Shown: positions 36,619-45,785 of the stretch, piece after piece
Position numbering within the stretch: position 1 is the first letter of the stretch
How the letters are laid out: the number at the start of each line of letters is the position of its first letter
Assembly (NCBI RefSeq): GCF_009192745.1
Contig: NZ_VTFV01000007.1
Location: 62,001 to 126,000 of the forward strand
Direction: 5' to 3'
Source of the DNA: Arthrobacter citreus
GTDB lineage: Bacteria; Actinomycetota; Actinomycetes; Actinomycetales; Micrococcaceae
Length of the DNA stretch: 64,000 bases
Notes under the pieces: model-generated
Told to the model about the DNA's origin: nothing
What the model saw: the letters and a program-made list of their open reading frames with translations, nothing else
The model's database searches: none
Program-made: the position numbers and the translations under genes

Positions 36619-37308
36619 ATGTCGGACGTAAGGCAGCTGCTCACCAGCCTGCAGTTCGCGGATTCGGCCTTTCCCAGCGGGTTCTACACAATGTCGCACG
36701 GACTCGAGGGCTTCAGCCAGGCCAGGCTCGTCTCGCGCGGCGATGTGCAGCCGCTGCTGGCGGATCTGCTGCTGCACTCCGTTGGACCCGGGGATGCAAC
36801 GGCACTCGCCGCGGCACACCGCGCGGCGTCCGACGGCGACATCGAACTCGTTCAGGAAATCGACCAGCTTCTCTTCGCCTCCAAGCTGAACGCGGAGATG
36901 CGTACGGCCTCCGTGCGCAGCGGACACCAGCTGATCGATCTCGGTGCCGAGTTGATTGAGCAGCCGCTGCTCGCTGAATACGGTGCCAGGGTGCGCAGCC
37001 GGGCCACCCCCGGCTGCCAGCCTGTTGCCTCGGCCGTGATTTATGCGGCTAATGGCGTCCAGACCCGGCAGGCCGTGGCCTCGGACCTGTTCGCCTTTTC
37101 GGCAAGCTTCGTTGGTGCCGCGCTCCGCCTGCGGCTTACCGACCACCGGCATGCCCAGGCCGTCCTGCTGGAAACGGCTGGAGTAATGGAGCAGGCCACG
37201 GACGCCGCGCTTGAGCGCGACCTCGCCGACCTCGGCGGCTGCGTGCCGCTGGCCGATGTCATGTCCGCCCAGCACGAAAAAGCCGAGGCACGGCTCTTCG
37301 CCAGCTGA
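36619..37308 (+). CDS. ureF: Urease accessory protein UreF
   Basis: 229 all-helical residues with the family opening LLTSLQFADSAFPSGFYTMS. UreF bridges UreD and UreG on the apo-urease during nickel insertion. Nine bases separate it from ureC. The gap to ureG is 78 bases and contains a perfect dyad. Confidence 0.92.
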   Translation: MSDVRQLLTSLQFADSAFPSGFYTMSHGLEGFSQARLVSRGDVQPLLADLLLHSVGPGDATALAAAHRAASDGDIELVQEIDQLLFASKLNAEMRTASVRSGHQLIDLGAELIEQPLLAEYGARVRSRATPGCQPVASAVIYAANGVQTRQAVASDLFAFSASFVGAALRLRLTDHRHAQAVLLETAGVMEQATDAALERDLADLGGCVPLADVMSAQHEKAEARLFAS

Positions 37309-37330
37309 CCCGGCACACGAAGGAAGGTCG

Positions 37331-37354
37331 GACGGGCACCGTACGGTGCCCGTC
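37331..37354 (+). repeat. 24-base perfect dyad between ureF and ureG
   Basis: GACGGGCACC and GGTGCCCGTC flank a central GTAC; the whole element is self-complementary. No T-run follows, so it is not an ordinary terminator. It lies about 30 bases before ureG. Confidence 0.7.
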
Positions 37355-37386
37355 ACGAAAGATGCAGAACACGAAATGAGGAAGTT

Positions 37387-38022
37387 ATGAGCGAGAACGT
37401 GTTGAGGATCGGCATCGGCGGACCCGTGGGCAGCGGCAAGACTGCCCTGACGGAGGCCCTCGTTCCCCGGCTCATCGCGGCCGGCCGAACCCCGGGCGTC
37501 ATCACCAACGACATCTATACCCAGGAGGACGCCCACCACGTCCGCCGGGAATTGGACGGCATCCTGGACCCGGAGCGCGTCATTGGGGTCGAGACCGGTT
37601 CCTGCCCGCATACGGCCGTGCGGGATGATCCAACCATGAACCTGGCAGTCGGCGCCGAAATGCTGGAGCGGTTCCCGGATGTCGATACGCTCATCTACGA
37701 ATCGGGCGGGGACAACCTGACGCTGACATTTTCGCCCGCCCTGGCGGATGTGTTCGTGTTCGTGCTGGACACAGCGGAGGGCGAGAAAATGCCCCGCAAA
37801 CGGGGACCTGGCATTACGGACAGCGACATCCTGGTGATCAACAAGATCGATATCGCCCAGTACGTCCGTACGGACCTGGGCGTCATGGAGGCCGATGCGC
37901 ACCGGGTGCGCGAAGACAGGCCGGTGGTGCTGACCAACTCACTCACCGGGCAGGGAGTCGATGAGCTGCACCAGCAGATCATGACGCAGTGGAACGGCGC
38001 CAGAACCGAGCTCATCGGATGA
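37387..38022 (+). CDS. ureG: Urease accessory GTPase UreG
   Basis: 211 residues of the SIMIBI GTPase class. The P-loop GPVGSGKT is at 12-19, the nickel-binding CPH motif is in GSCPHTAVRDD, and the G-domain motif NKID is present. GTP hydrolysis drives nickel delivery. Unlike some actinobacterial UreG proteins it has no His-rich N-terminal extension, so nickel storage must lie elsewhere. GAGGAAG precedes the ATG; the stop overlaps ureD by four bases. Confidence 0.95.
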   Translation: MSENVLRIGIGGPVGSGKTALTEALVPRLIAAGRTPGVITNDIYTQEDAHHVRRELDGILDPERVIGVETGSCPHTAVRDDPTMNLAVGAEMLERFPDVDTLIYESGGDNLTLTFSPALADVFVFVLDTAEGEKMPRKRGPGITDSDILVINKIDIAQYVRTDLGVMEADAHRVREDRPVVLTNSLTGQGVDELHQQIMTQWNGARTELIG

Positions 38023-39068
38023 CGGTCAAAGCCGCGGAACCGGAAAGCACTTCCCCTCCCCAGCTGGATGGGGTCCCCCAGCCACAGGTTCCGCAGACCG
38101 GAGGCCGGCCTCCGAGCACGGGCGGCTACCGGCTCGAGCCGGCTTACTTTGAACCGGACCGGGTGCCGGAGGAAGTCCTGCGCCACTCGGGGGCGCCGCG
38201 CAGCCTGCCGGTCGGCAGCCCGGGCAAGGTGGGTGTGCTGCAGCTCGGTTTCGACCGCAACCGCGGCCGGACCGAGCTGGTAGAGCATTACCAGAAGTCT
38301 CCGCTGCAGATCATGCATCCGCTGTACTTCAACCTGCTGCGCCCCGACATGCCTTACACCTACCTCATGTCATCGGGCGGAGGCATCCTGCAGGGCGACC
38401 GGCAGCGCACCGACCTGCGGTTCGGTGCCGGGACATCGGCCCACGTGACCACCCAGGCGCATACCCGGATCTACCGCATGGACTACGGTTACGCGACCGC
38501 CGTCGTTAACCTCGCGGCTGAAGAAGATGCGTACGTTGAGTACCTGCCGGACCCGGTTGTCCCTTTCGCGGATTCGCGTTTCTACCAGCAGACTTCAGTG
38601 GTGCTGGACGAGTCCGCGACGCTGCTGCTGGGCGAGACCGTCTACGCCGGACGGCTGGCCCGCGGCGAGCGGCACGCCTATGACGTGTATGCCTCCGACC
38701 TTGAGGTGCGGCGTCCCGACGGCCAGCTGGTCGCCCTGGACAGGGTGCGGCTCTGTCCAGGGGACGGGGAAGAGGGAAGCGGCGTAAACGGATTGGGTGT
38801 GCTTGCGGGCCACGATGTGCTCGCGATGCTCTACGTCTTCACTCCCCTCGCTCCCCCGGCGCAGCTGGCAGACACACTGTTCCGGGCGGTTGGCGAAAGC
38901 GGGGGCGACCTGATCTACGGGGTGAGTACCCTGCCCGGCAATACCGGGGTTTGGATGCGCCTGGTTGGCAACGACACCGTGGCAGTGGCGGCCGCGAACA
39001 CGGCAGCTGCTTCCGCCGTGCATGAGCTGCTGACCGGGAAGCAGGCGCCCCACATTCGGAAAAACTAG
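38019..39068 (+). CDS. ureD: Urease accessory protein UreD
   Basis: 349 residues from an ATG that overlaps the ureG stop (ATGA). Family blocks include MHPLYFNLLRPDMPYTYLMS, GGILQGDRQRTDL and THAHTRIY-type sequence (TQAHTRIYRMDYGYA). UreD binds apo-urease and carries nickel through its tunnel from UreG/UreF. The N-terminal 60 residues are Pro-rich and poorly conserved. Confidence 0.92.
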   Translation: MTVKAAEPESTSPPQLDGVPQPQVPQTGGRPPSTGGYRLEPAYFEPDRVPEEVLRHSGAPRSLPVGSPGKVGVLQLGFDRNRGRTELVEHYQKSPLQIMHPLYFNLLRPDMPYTYLMSSGGGILQGDRQRTDLRFGAGTSAHVTTQAHTRIYRMDYGYATAVVNLAAEEDAYVEYLPDPVVPFADSRFYQQTSVVLDESATLLLGETVYAGRLARGERHAYDVYASDLEVRRPDGQLVALDRVRLCPGDGEEGSGVNGLGVLAGHDVLAMLYVFTPLAPPAQLADTLFRAVGESGGDLIYGVSTLPGNTGVWMRLVGNDTVAVAAANTAAASAVHELLTGKQAPHIRKN

Positions 39069-39081
39069 GAAGGGTCTGACC

Positions 39082-40272
39082 GTGCGTGGACAAAGCGGTA
39101 CGCAGACGGCGACGGCAGGGCCGCAGCATTCCTTCCGGGCGCAGGTCATTCTGGCCTTCATACCCGTTGTGCTCCTGCACATCGCGGGGTTCGGACTGTT
39201 CTTTTTCCTGGTGGAACCGCTGCACCTGCAGCTTGGATCCTCCGTCTTTGGAGTCGGTATTGCCGTGGTGGCCTATGTGCTCGGCGTGAGGCACGCCTTC
39301 GACGCCGACCACATTGCCGCCATTGACAACACGACCCGCAAGCTCGTTGACCTGCGCCGGCCCGCCGCCGGCGTCGGCCTGTTCTTCTCACTGGGGCACT
39401 CCACCATCGTCTTCCTGATGGCGGCGCTGCTGGCACTCGGAGTGAGCTGGGCCGTGGGGCTGAGCGACGACGGCAACGAGGTCCGCAACGGCCTGGGCGT
39501 TTTCGGCACGCTCGTGTCCGGCGTCTTCCTGCTGCTGATCGGGCTCATCAACGCCGTCGCCTTTATGGGAATCCTGAAGGTCTGGCGGGCTTCACGCAAC
39601 GGCGAGCTGGACCAGGTGGAGCTGGAACGCCACCTTCAGGGACGCGGCTTCATCACCCGGATTCTCCGGCCGCTGCTGAAGACGATCGACCGGCCGGGGA
39701 AGATGTACGCTGTCGGGTTCCTGTTCGGGCTTGGTTTTGACACCGCCAGTGAGATCGCGCTGCTGGTGCTTGCCGGAACCGGAGCGGCCACAGGCCTGCC
39801 CTGGTATGCCATCCTCTGCCTGCCGCTCATCTTCGCAGCCGGCATGAGCCTGTTCGACACCCTCGACTCGGCCGTTATGGTCCGCGCCTACGGCTGGGCA
39901 AGCGTCAACGCGATCCGCAAGGTTTACTACAACCTGACCATCACCGGGCTCTCCGTGATGATTGCCGTCATCATTGGCGGCATAGAGCTGGTTGGCCTGC
40001 TGAACGAGAAGCTTGGGCTTCGGGATCCGCTCACCGGGTGGGTTGCCGGGATCGATCTGGAGAACGTGGGATACATCATCGCGGGCACCCTGGTCCTGGT
40101 CTGGCTCATCTCCACCGCCTACTGGAAGTTCGGGAGGGTGGAAGAGCGGTGGGCTCAACCAGGCCCCGGGAGCGTTCTCCCCGGTGAGGGCCCGCAACGG
40201 GGCCGCAGGCCTGGCAAAACACCCGAGCCGGGCCGGCCGCCAGGCACCCCTGCCGGAGAGGAAACAGCATGA
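39082..40272 (+). CDS. NixA/HoxN-family nickel permease
   Basis: 396 residues with eight or so membrane segments. The signature RHAFDADHIAAIDN lies in the second segment (nickel or cobalt selectivity site), and LFFSLGHSTIVF and GFDTASEIALL are also family motifs. The C-terminal 45 residues are Pro/Gly-rich and cytoplasmic. The start is a GTG with GGAAGGG eight bases upstream. Being in the urease operon, it imports Ni(II) for UreC. Confidence 0.92.
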   Translation: MRGQSGTQTATAGPQHSFRAQVILAFIPVVLLHIAGFGLFFFLVEPLHLQLGSSVFGVGIAVVAYVLGVRHAFDADHIAAIDNTTRKLVDLRRPAAGVGLFFSLGHSTIVFLMAALLALGVSWAVGLSDDGNEVRNGLGVFGTLVSGVFLLLIGLINAVAFMGILKVWRASRNGELDQVELERHLQGRGFITRILRPLLKTIDRPGKMYAVGFLFGLGFDTASEIALLVLAGTGAATGLPWYAILCLPLIFAAGMSLFDTLDSAVMVRAYGWASVNAIRKVYYNLTITGLSVMIAVIIGGIELVGLLNEKLGLRDPLTGWVAGIDLENVGYIIAGTLVLVWLISTAYWKFGRVEERWAQPGPGSVLPGEGPQRGRRPGKTPEPGRPPGTPAGEETA

Positions 40273-41198
40273 GCAGCACAGGGGCAACCGCTCCGCACCC
40301 TGCCATCCCGGCCGCAGGCTGGCTAAAAGGCTGGGGCCAGGGGCTCTCGCAGATCTTCTTCCAGAGCAACGTCTTCACAGCGCTGCTGATACTGGCTGCC
40401 TTTGCCGTCGCAGACTGGCGCATGGCCCTGCTGGTCCTCATCGGTGCCGCGGGCAACACGGTGGCCGGGCGCCTGATCGGAGCCGACTCGTCCTCGGTCA
40501 TGGCGGGGATGCAGGGCTTCTGCGGCGCCCTGGTCGGAGCAGCGACCTATGCGGCTATCGGCGCCCCATGGGAGGCGTATCCAATCGCACTGGCCGGGGG
40601 CATACTCTGCGCCCCGGTAATTTGGCTGGTGAACGCACTGTTCACAAAGACGCCGCTGAGGATCTACGGGCTGCCCTCGACCACGGCTCCGTTCTGCATC
40701 GTGGCGACGATCATCCTGTTCAGCACTGAGCCGCTGCATGTGAGCGCGGCATCATCGGACACCATCGATTCGGCACCGCTGGCCTTCGTACGTTCCCTGC
40801 TGACGAACGTGTCCGAGGTAGTACTCATCAACAACGAATGGTCCGGAGCGCTCATCCTGCTGGGTCTGTTCGTGGCGAGCTGGAAGGTTGGCCTGGCCGG
40901 CCTGCTCGGCAGCGTGGTGGGCAGCCTGTGCGCCCTGGCTCTCGGTGAAGCCCTTACCGAGACGGCCAACGGCCTGGCCGGCTACTCCGGCGTGCTGACT
41001 GCGATCGCGCTGGCCGTCGTGTTCCTGCGCAGCAGTACCGTCTCATGGGTGCTCGCGGTCATTGGAACCGCGGTGACAGCGTTGGTCACACTGCTGATGC
41101 ACGACATAGCCGCGCCCACCTACACCTGGCCCTACATCCTCACTACCTGGGTGTTCCTGGTCATCGCCCACTACATTCCCGCGGCAAAGCGTCCCTAG
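40269..41198 (+). CDS. Urea transporter (UT family)
   Basis: 309 residues, about ten membrane segments in two homologous halves. The opening GLSQIFFQSNVFTALLILAA and the central GLPSTTAPFCIVATI are typical of bacterial urea channels. The ATG overlaps the nickel permease stop by four bases. It is the last gene of the urea operon and brings the substrate to urease. Confidence 0.88.
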   Translation: MSSTGATAPHPAIPAAGWLKGWGQGLSQIFFQSNVFTALLILAAFAVADWRMALLVLIGAAGNTVAGRLIGADSSSVMAGMQGFCGALVGAATYAAIGAPWEAYPIALAGGILCAPVIWLVNALFTKTPLRIYGLPSTTAPFCIVATIILFSTEPLHVSAASSDTIDSAPLAFVRSLLTNVSEVVLINNEWSGALILLGLFVASWKVGLAGLLGSVVGSLCALALGEALTETANGLAGYSGVLTAIALAVVFLRSSTVSWVLAVIGTAVTALVTLLMHDIAAPTYTWPYILTTWVFLVIAHYIPAAKRP

Positions 41199-41238
41199 CG
41201 GCGGGTCGTCCGGATGCATCCAGGCTGGTGGAATTCAG

Positions 41239-41616
41239 CTACAGCGAAGCACCGATCCAAAGGCCGGCCGCGGCAGCGGCGACGGAGAGCAGAAGCATGA
41301 CGATTCCGCTGATGAAAGACGCGCCGTAGCGGCCCTTTTTGATGAGCTGCACGGTCTCGTAGCTTGCCGTGCTGAAGGTCGTATAGCCGCCAAGGAATCC
41401 GGTACCAATGACGATGCTGACGTCGGTGGATACAAAATGCTCCACGGTGAGGCCGGTAAGAAAGCCAAGCACGAGCGAACCCGAGACGTTGATGATCGTC
41501 GTCGCCCAGGCGAACCGCGTCTTGGAGTGGGCACGGATGAACCCGTCCAGCATAAAGCGCACAGTGGCCCCCACACCGCCTGCCAGGGCCAGCAATAGGA
41601 AGATTCCGGGGGTCAT
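41239..41616 (-). CDS. crcB: Fluoride channel subunit
   Basis: 125 residues, four membrane segments, with the Fluc motif GTGFLGGYTTFST containing the polar track and Phe box. It pairs with the upstream copy, which it overlaps by four bases; two-gene Fluc systems form heterodimers with antiparallel subunits. It converges on the urea transporter with a 40-base gap. Confidence 0.9.
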   Translation of the reverse strand: MTPGIFLLLALAGGVGATVRFMLDGFIRAHSKTRFAWATTIINVSGSLVLGFLTGLTVEHFVSTDVSIVIGTGFLGGYTTFSTASYETVQLIKKGRYGASFISGIVMLLLSVAAAAAGLWIGASL

Positions 41617-42068
41617 GTCGCATCCTCCTGTTCATCCCTGCGCGGGCCAGGGGCACGGTTGTTGACGGCGGTCGCGATCGCGATGCCCGCCCAGGTGGCG
41701 CAGGCGCCCACAATCACCGTGGCCAGCGCGTAAATCACTGCGGATCCCGGGAGCCCGTCGCGGAAAAGCACGGCGGTGTCGGTGGCCAGCGAGCTGTAGG
41801 TGGTGAAGCCGCCGCAGAACCCGGTGCCCAGCAGGAGCTTGAGGTTCGCGCCGGTCGGACGCGCCTTGTCCAGGCGGGTGACGGCTTCGTAAAGGTAGCC
41901 GAGCAGGAAGGCACCGATCACGTTGATGATCGGGATCGCAATCGGGACTTCGCCGAGGTTGGGGATGACGAGCGACAGGCCCTCGCGGCTTGCTGCGCCG
42001 GCAGCCCCGCCGAGGGCAACCAGTCCGATCGGGCCCCAGCGCAGGTACGCCGCGCGGGTGCCGCTCAT
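41613..42068 (-). CDS. crcB: Fluoride channel subunit, second copy
   Basis: 151 residues, four membrane segments, with the Fluc motif GTGFCGGFTTYSS. The N- and C-termini are longer and more polar than in the partner. It is the first gene of the pair. I looked for a fluoride riboswitch in the leader and did not find one. Confidence 0.9.
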   Translation of the reverse strand: MSGTRAAYLRWGPIGLVALGGAAGAASREGLSLVIPNLGEVPIAIPIINVIGAFLLGYLYEAVTRLDKARPTGANLKLLLGTGFCGGFTTYSSLATDTAVLFRDGLPGSAVIYALATVIVGACATWAGIAIATAVNNRAPGPRRDEQEDAT

Positions 42069-42199
42069 TGTGCCGTCCGATCATCACCCGGCCCGCGGGG
42101 ACCGTCGGTGACGGGCCGCAGCCAACTGGAATTAGTGTCCATTTTTGAACGGTACGCCTGCGTCCCGTCTCGCTCAATCAAGCAGACCGCCGGAAAGGT

Positions 42200-42244
42200 C
42201 CGGACGGAGGATTCCCTCCCGCCAGGGAGGAATCCACCGTCCGG
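42200..42244 (-). terminator. Hairpin terminator after the tricorn-protease gene
   Basis: Outer arms CCGGACGG/CCGTCCGG with inner GGATTCC/GGAATCC and CCTCCC/GGGAGG segments, a long stem with small bulges. It lies just past the stop codon at 42251 on the minus strand. Confidence 0.7.
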
Positions 42245-42250
42245 CTCCGA

Positions 42251-45200
42251 CTAGCTTTCCTTGCTTGTCCGGTCCTGCGGCCGGGGAGGCAGCGGGGCTG
42301 GACGGAGGCTGGGATAGCCTTCCCTGGCCGGCGGGACATCCGTGGGGATCTCTGCCAGCATTTCCTTCAGGATCGCTACGCCCTGTTCCAGCTGGGGGTC
42401 TTCTCCAGCGGCATAGGAATGCGGCGGGTACGGAACCTCGATGTCCGGCTCGACTCCCCTGTTCTCCACGCCGAAGCCCACTCCCTTGGTAAACCAGAAG
42501 GCGTAGCGCGGCTGGGTCACGGACGTTCCGTCGGCCAGGTCGAAGCGGCCGTCAACGCCGACGACACCGCCCCATGTCCGGGTGCCGACTACGGGTCCGA
42601 TTCCCCGCAGCTTGGCCACTTGGGTCACGATATCCCCGTCAGAACCGGCGAACTCGTCGGTCAGGATCACAACCGGACCGCGCGGCGCCTGGTCAGGGTA
42701 GGTCCCCGCCTGCTCGCCGCGCGGGAGCATCCATGCCGTGACCTTTCGGCCGATCAGTTCTGCGACCAGCTGGGAGGTGTGGCCGCCGCGGTTGTGGCGG
42801 ACGTCGATGATCAGACCGTTCTTGGCTGCCTCGCTGTCCAGGTCCCGGTGAAGCTGCGCCCATCCGCTGGCAACCATGTCCGGAATATGGAGGTACCCGA
42901 AGGCGCCCTCGGATGCCGCGCGGACGGCCCGGCGGTTCGCATTCACCCAGTTTTGGTAGCGCAGCCGTTCTTCGCTGCGCAGGGGAACGACGGCGATGCG
43001 CCGCTGCTGCGGGCCATCCTCCCCCGCCCCGCGGACAACGGTCAGTTCCACCACGCGGCCGCCGGCGCCAACCAGCAGCGCCGCGGGCCCCTTGTCGGCC
43101 GGGACCGGCAGTCCGTCCACGGCAGTGATGACATCACCGGGACGAACATCCGCTCCCGGTGCGCTCAGCGGGGAAATGGCCTTGGGATCGGACGATTCAG
43201 GGTCGAGGATGCGGACGACTTCCCAGCCGCCTGCACCCGGCCGAAGATCAGCGCCAAGGAATCCCTGTGCCCCTCCCCCCGCTTCCGCTGCGCCGGGGGC
43301 TGTAACGTACGCGTGGGAGGTTCCCAATTCACCGTGCAGTTCCCAGAGCAGGTCCACAAGGTCGTCGTGGGAGCCCAGGTTCTGCACCAGGGGACGGTAA
43401 CGGGCATGTACCTCGTCCCAGTCCAGCCCTCCCATGTCCGGGGTCCAGAAAAATTCTCGCTGCAGCCGCCACGCTTCATCGAAGGCCTGTCCCCACACCT
43501 TCAGCGGCTCCAGCAGGACCCGGATCCTGGACAGGTCCACGCTCACGTTCTCCGGCGAATCCTCGTCTGTCCGGGCACCGGCAGGAACGGCCCGCACCCG
43601 GTGCTCGTGGCGCAGAACCACCGTGCCGGCATCTTGCGAGAGTTCGTAGTCCTCCAACGCGGGCACGAGTACGGAAACTTCCCTGGCCGCCACATCGAAA
43701 CGCTCAAGCCTCTTGCCCGGCGCGCGGTCCGAGGAACTGGCCCGCCCGTCGCCGGTGACGCCGTACACGTCTTCGGCCAGCCACAGCAGGGCTCCTTCCG
43801 CAGCGCGCAGTTTTGTATAGCTGCCCTGGGGAACCGGAACCGCGATGATCCTCTCAGCCAGCCGTTCCAGATCCACGGCGGTCGCGGGAGCGTCCTCCGG
43901 CACGTCCTGCGGATCGTCGGATTCGGCGCTCCCGGCTGCAGGTGCTTCCACCACGTGGGCGGAAGGCCCGAACGGCGAGTTGGTTCCTGCGGCAAGGGCA
44001 ATGAGGAACGGCTTCGTGGAGGTTGGGAAACCGAGGTCGAATCCGTGGGTGTCGTAGACGGGGTCGAAACTGCGTTCGGACAGAAACGCGAGGAATTTTC
44101 CGTCCGGAGTAAAGGAAGGGCTGTGGTCGTGGAACCTGCCGTCCGTTACGTCCGTGATCGCGGCTCCGCTCCCTGATGTCTCCCTGAGCCGGATCCTGCT
44201 GCGCGCACCGTGGACTGTGACGGGCTCCGCCCAGGCCAACCAGCGGGAGTCGGGGCTGAACGCCAGGTCCGTCACCGCTCCGTGGCCGCTGTCTGCTATC
44301 TCGCTAAGCTCGGCGGTGCCTGCATCGAGGAGGTAGACCTTGCCGAACTCGGTGGCAGCGGCCACGAGTTTGCCGTCAGGGCTTGGCACCAGCTGCGATG
44401 TGCGGGCCGGCGATGGGAACGGGATCCGCACCAGGCCGGTTTCTGCCGCCTTTTCCTGCGAGGCGAGTACTGCCTCGGAGGCACCCTGGGCAGACTGTTC
44501 GGGGCCGTCAGCCTCCCCGGCACGGGTATCGGATTGAACCGCCGTCTCCGGGCTCCCTGCCGTTGGACGACCGAGGGCAGAGACCGGGCGCGGCAGCTCC
44601 GCGGCCTCCGATTCACCGGAGGACTGGGCGGCGGCCGGCGCAGGGGCGGGCACGGGGGCCGGGCGCAGGTCACCGGCGGCGGGCAGGGAGGCGAAAACGT
44701 CCTTGATGAACAGGGCCTCTTCATTGCCCGGGTCCGCGGCGTACACGGCGCGGCCTCCCGGCAGCGGACGGCCAAGCCGGGCACGTACGCCCGGCGTCGC
44801 CTCAATGACGCGGGAGGGTCCGTCCTTGTGCGTGAGCCAGTGCAGGGTGCCGTGGGTTTCCACGACACTGGACTTCCCGGCGGCGTCCGGAAAAGCCGCG
44901 CGAAGGTGCTGTGCCGCATTGAGCGGACGCGGCCTCCGGTTGGTTCCGGCGGACCCGAGACTAATGTCCAGGCGTTGCGGCTCGGCATCCAGCGACGGCA
45001 AAATCCACAGGGACCCAGCCGATTCGAAGATGATCCGCCTGCCGTCCGTTGAAGGATGCCGGACGTAGAAGTCCTGGAAATCGGTGTGCCGGCGCAGGTC
45101 GGTGCCTGCAGGGGTTACGGAGTAGATATTGCCGTGGCCCTCATGGTCTGAGAAGAAGGCGATCCTGCCATCGATCCACATGGGGTAGGCAAGATTGCCG

Positions 45201-45775
45201 TCCAGCTCCGGAACAAGGCGGACGAACTCGCCGTTGCCGTCCGCGTCGATCCAGAGTTTCCCTGCGGTGCCCCCACGGTACCTCTTCCAGCGGGCCGGCT
45301 CGCGGCTGAGCACCGAACCGATGACCAGGGGCCGTTCGTCACCCAGCACGGGCCCGTGGGCCAACGTATCCACCGGGCCGTAAGGAAGCCGCTGGGGTGC
45401 GGACCCGTCCAGGGGCACCTCGTAGGCCCAGCGCAGCCGGAAGTCTTCGAATTCGAAAGGACTGGTTGCAATCACCGCACCCCCGGGGGTGAAGCCGCGG
45501 ACGGTGGTGCTCTGGTTGCCCCAGAAGGTGAGCTGGCGGAAGTCTCCGCCGTCGGTATCAGCGGTCACGACTTCAGGGGCGGAGCCCTGCGTGACGCTCC
45601 AGGCGATCCTCGAACCATCCGGTGAGAACTTCGGGTTCCGGGCCGGCAGCTGCAGGGAGGACACCCGCCAGGCCCGGCCCCCGGAGACCGGTGCCACCCA
45701 CACATCGTCCTCAGCCACAAAGGTCACCCGGTCGCCGTGCAGGTCGGGATAGCGAAGATACGGAGTTGAACTCAT
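42251..45775 (-). CDS. Tricorn-type protease (S41 family)
   Basis: 1174 residues. Two beta-propellers make up the first part (about 1-680), followed by a helical lid region, a PDZ domain (about 900-990) and the S41 core. Catalytic residues match tricorn: the Ser-His pair is in ELGTSHAYV, the nucleophile S1045 in EFAGSDGDIV, and the late Glu E1104 in GVENRGVEPD. A Pro/Ala/Ser/Glu-rich segment of about 90 residues is inserted between the propellers. In archaea tricorn trims proteasome products to short peptides; here the peptide source is unknown. The start is the ATG at 45775, with AGGA eight bases before it, only ten bases after the kinase stop, so the two are probably one operon. Confidence 0.88.
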   Translation of the reverse strand: MSSTPYLRYPDLHGDRVTFVAEDDVWVAPVSGGRAWRVSSLQLPARNPKFSPDGSRIAWSVTQGSAPEVVTADTDGGDFRQLTFWGNQSTTVRGFTPGGAVIATSPFEFEDFRLRWAYEVPLDGSAPQRLPYGPVDTLAHGPVLGDERPLVIGSVLSREPARWKRYRGGTAGKLWIDADGNGEFVRLVPELDGNLAYPMWIDGRIAFFSDHEGHGNIYSVTPAGTDLRRHTDFQDFYVRHPSTDGRRIIFESAGSLWILPSLDAEPQRLDISLGSAGTNRRPRPLNAAQHLRAAFPDAAGKSSVVETHGTLHWLTHKDGPSRVIEATPGVRARLGRPLPGGRAVYAADPGNEEALFIKDVFASLPAAGDLRPAPVPAPAPAAAQSSGESEAAELPRPVSALGRPTAGSPETAVQSDTRAGEADGPEQSAQGASEAVLASQEKAAETGLVRIPFPSPARTSQLVPSPDGKLVAAATEFGKVYLLDAGTAELSEIADSGHGAVTDLAFSPDSRWLAWAEPVTVHGARSRIRLRETSGSGAAITDVTDGRFHDHSPSFTPDGKFLAFLSERSFDPVYDTHGFDLGFPTSTKPFLIALAAGTNSPFGPSAHVVEAPAAGSAESDDPQDVPEDAPATAVDLERLAERIIAVPVPQGSYTKLRAAEGALLWLAEDVYGVTGDGRASSSDRAPGKRLERFDVAAREVSVLVPALEDYELSQDAGTVVLRHEHRVRAVPAGARTDEDSPENVSVDLSRIRVLLEPLKVWGQAFDEAWRLQREFFWTPDMGGLDWDEVHARYRPLVQNLGSHDDLVDLLWELHGELGTSHAYVTAPGAAEAGGGAQGFLGADLRPGAGGWEVVRILDPESSDPKAISPLSAPGADVRPGDVITAVDGLPVPADKGPAALLVGAGGRVVELTVVRGAGEDGPQQRRIAVVPLRSEERLRYQNWVNANRRAVRAASEGAFGYLHIPDMVASGWAQLHRDLDSEAAKNGLIIDVRHNRGGHTSQLVAELIGRKVTAWMLPRGEQAGTYPDQAPRGPVVILTDEFAGSDGDIVTQVAKLRGIGPVVGTRTWGGVVGVDGRFDLADGTSVTQPRYAFWFTKGVGFGVENRGVEPDIEVPYPPHSYAAGEDPQLEQGVAILKEMLAEIPTDVPPAREGYPSLRPAPLPPRPQDRTSKES

Positions 45776-45785
45776 ACCTTCGATC

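Noticed and set aside
42069-42199. Fluoride riboswitch ahead of the crcB pair
   Set aside because: The leader was read on the minus strand for the conserved crcB-motif blocks. Only a GTGATGATC stretch faintly resembles one, and the pseudoknot arms are absent.
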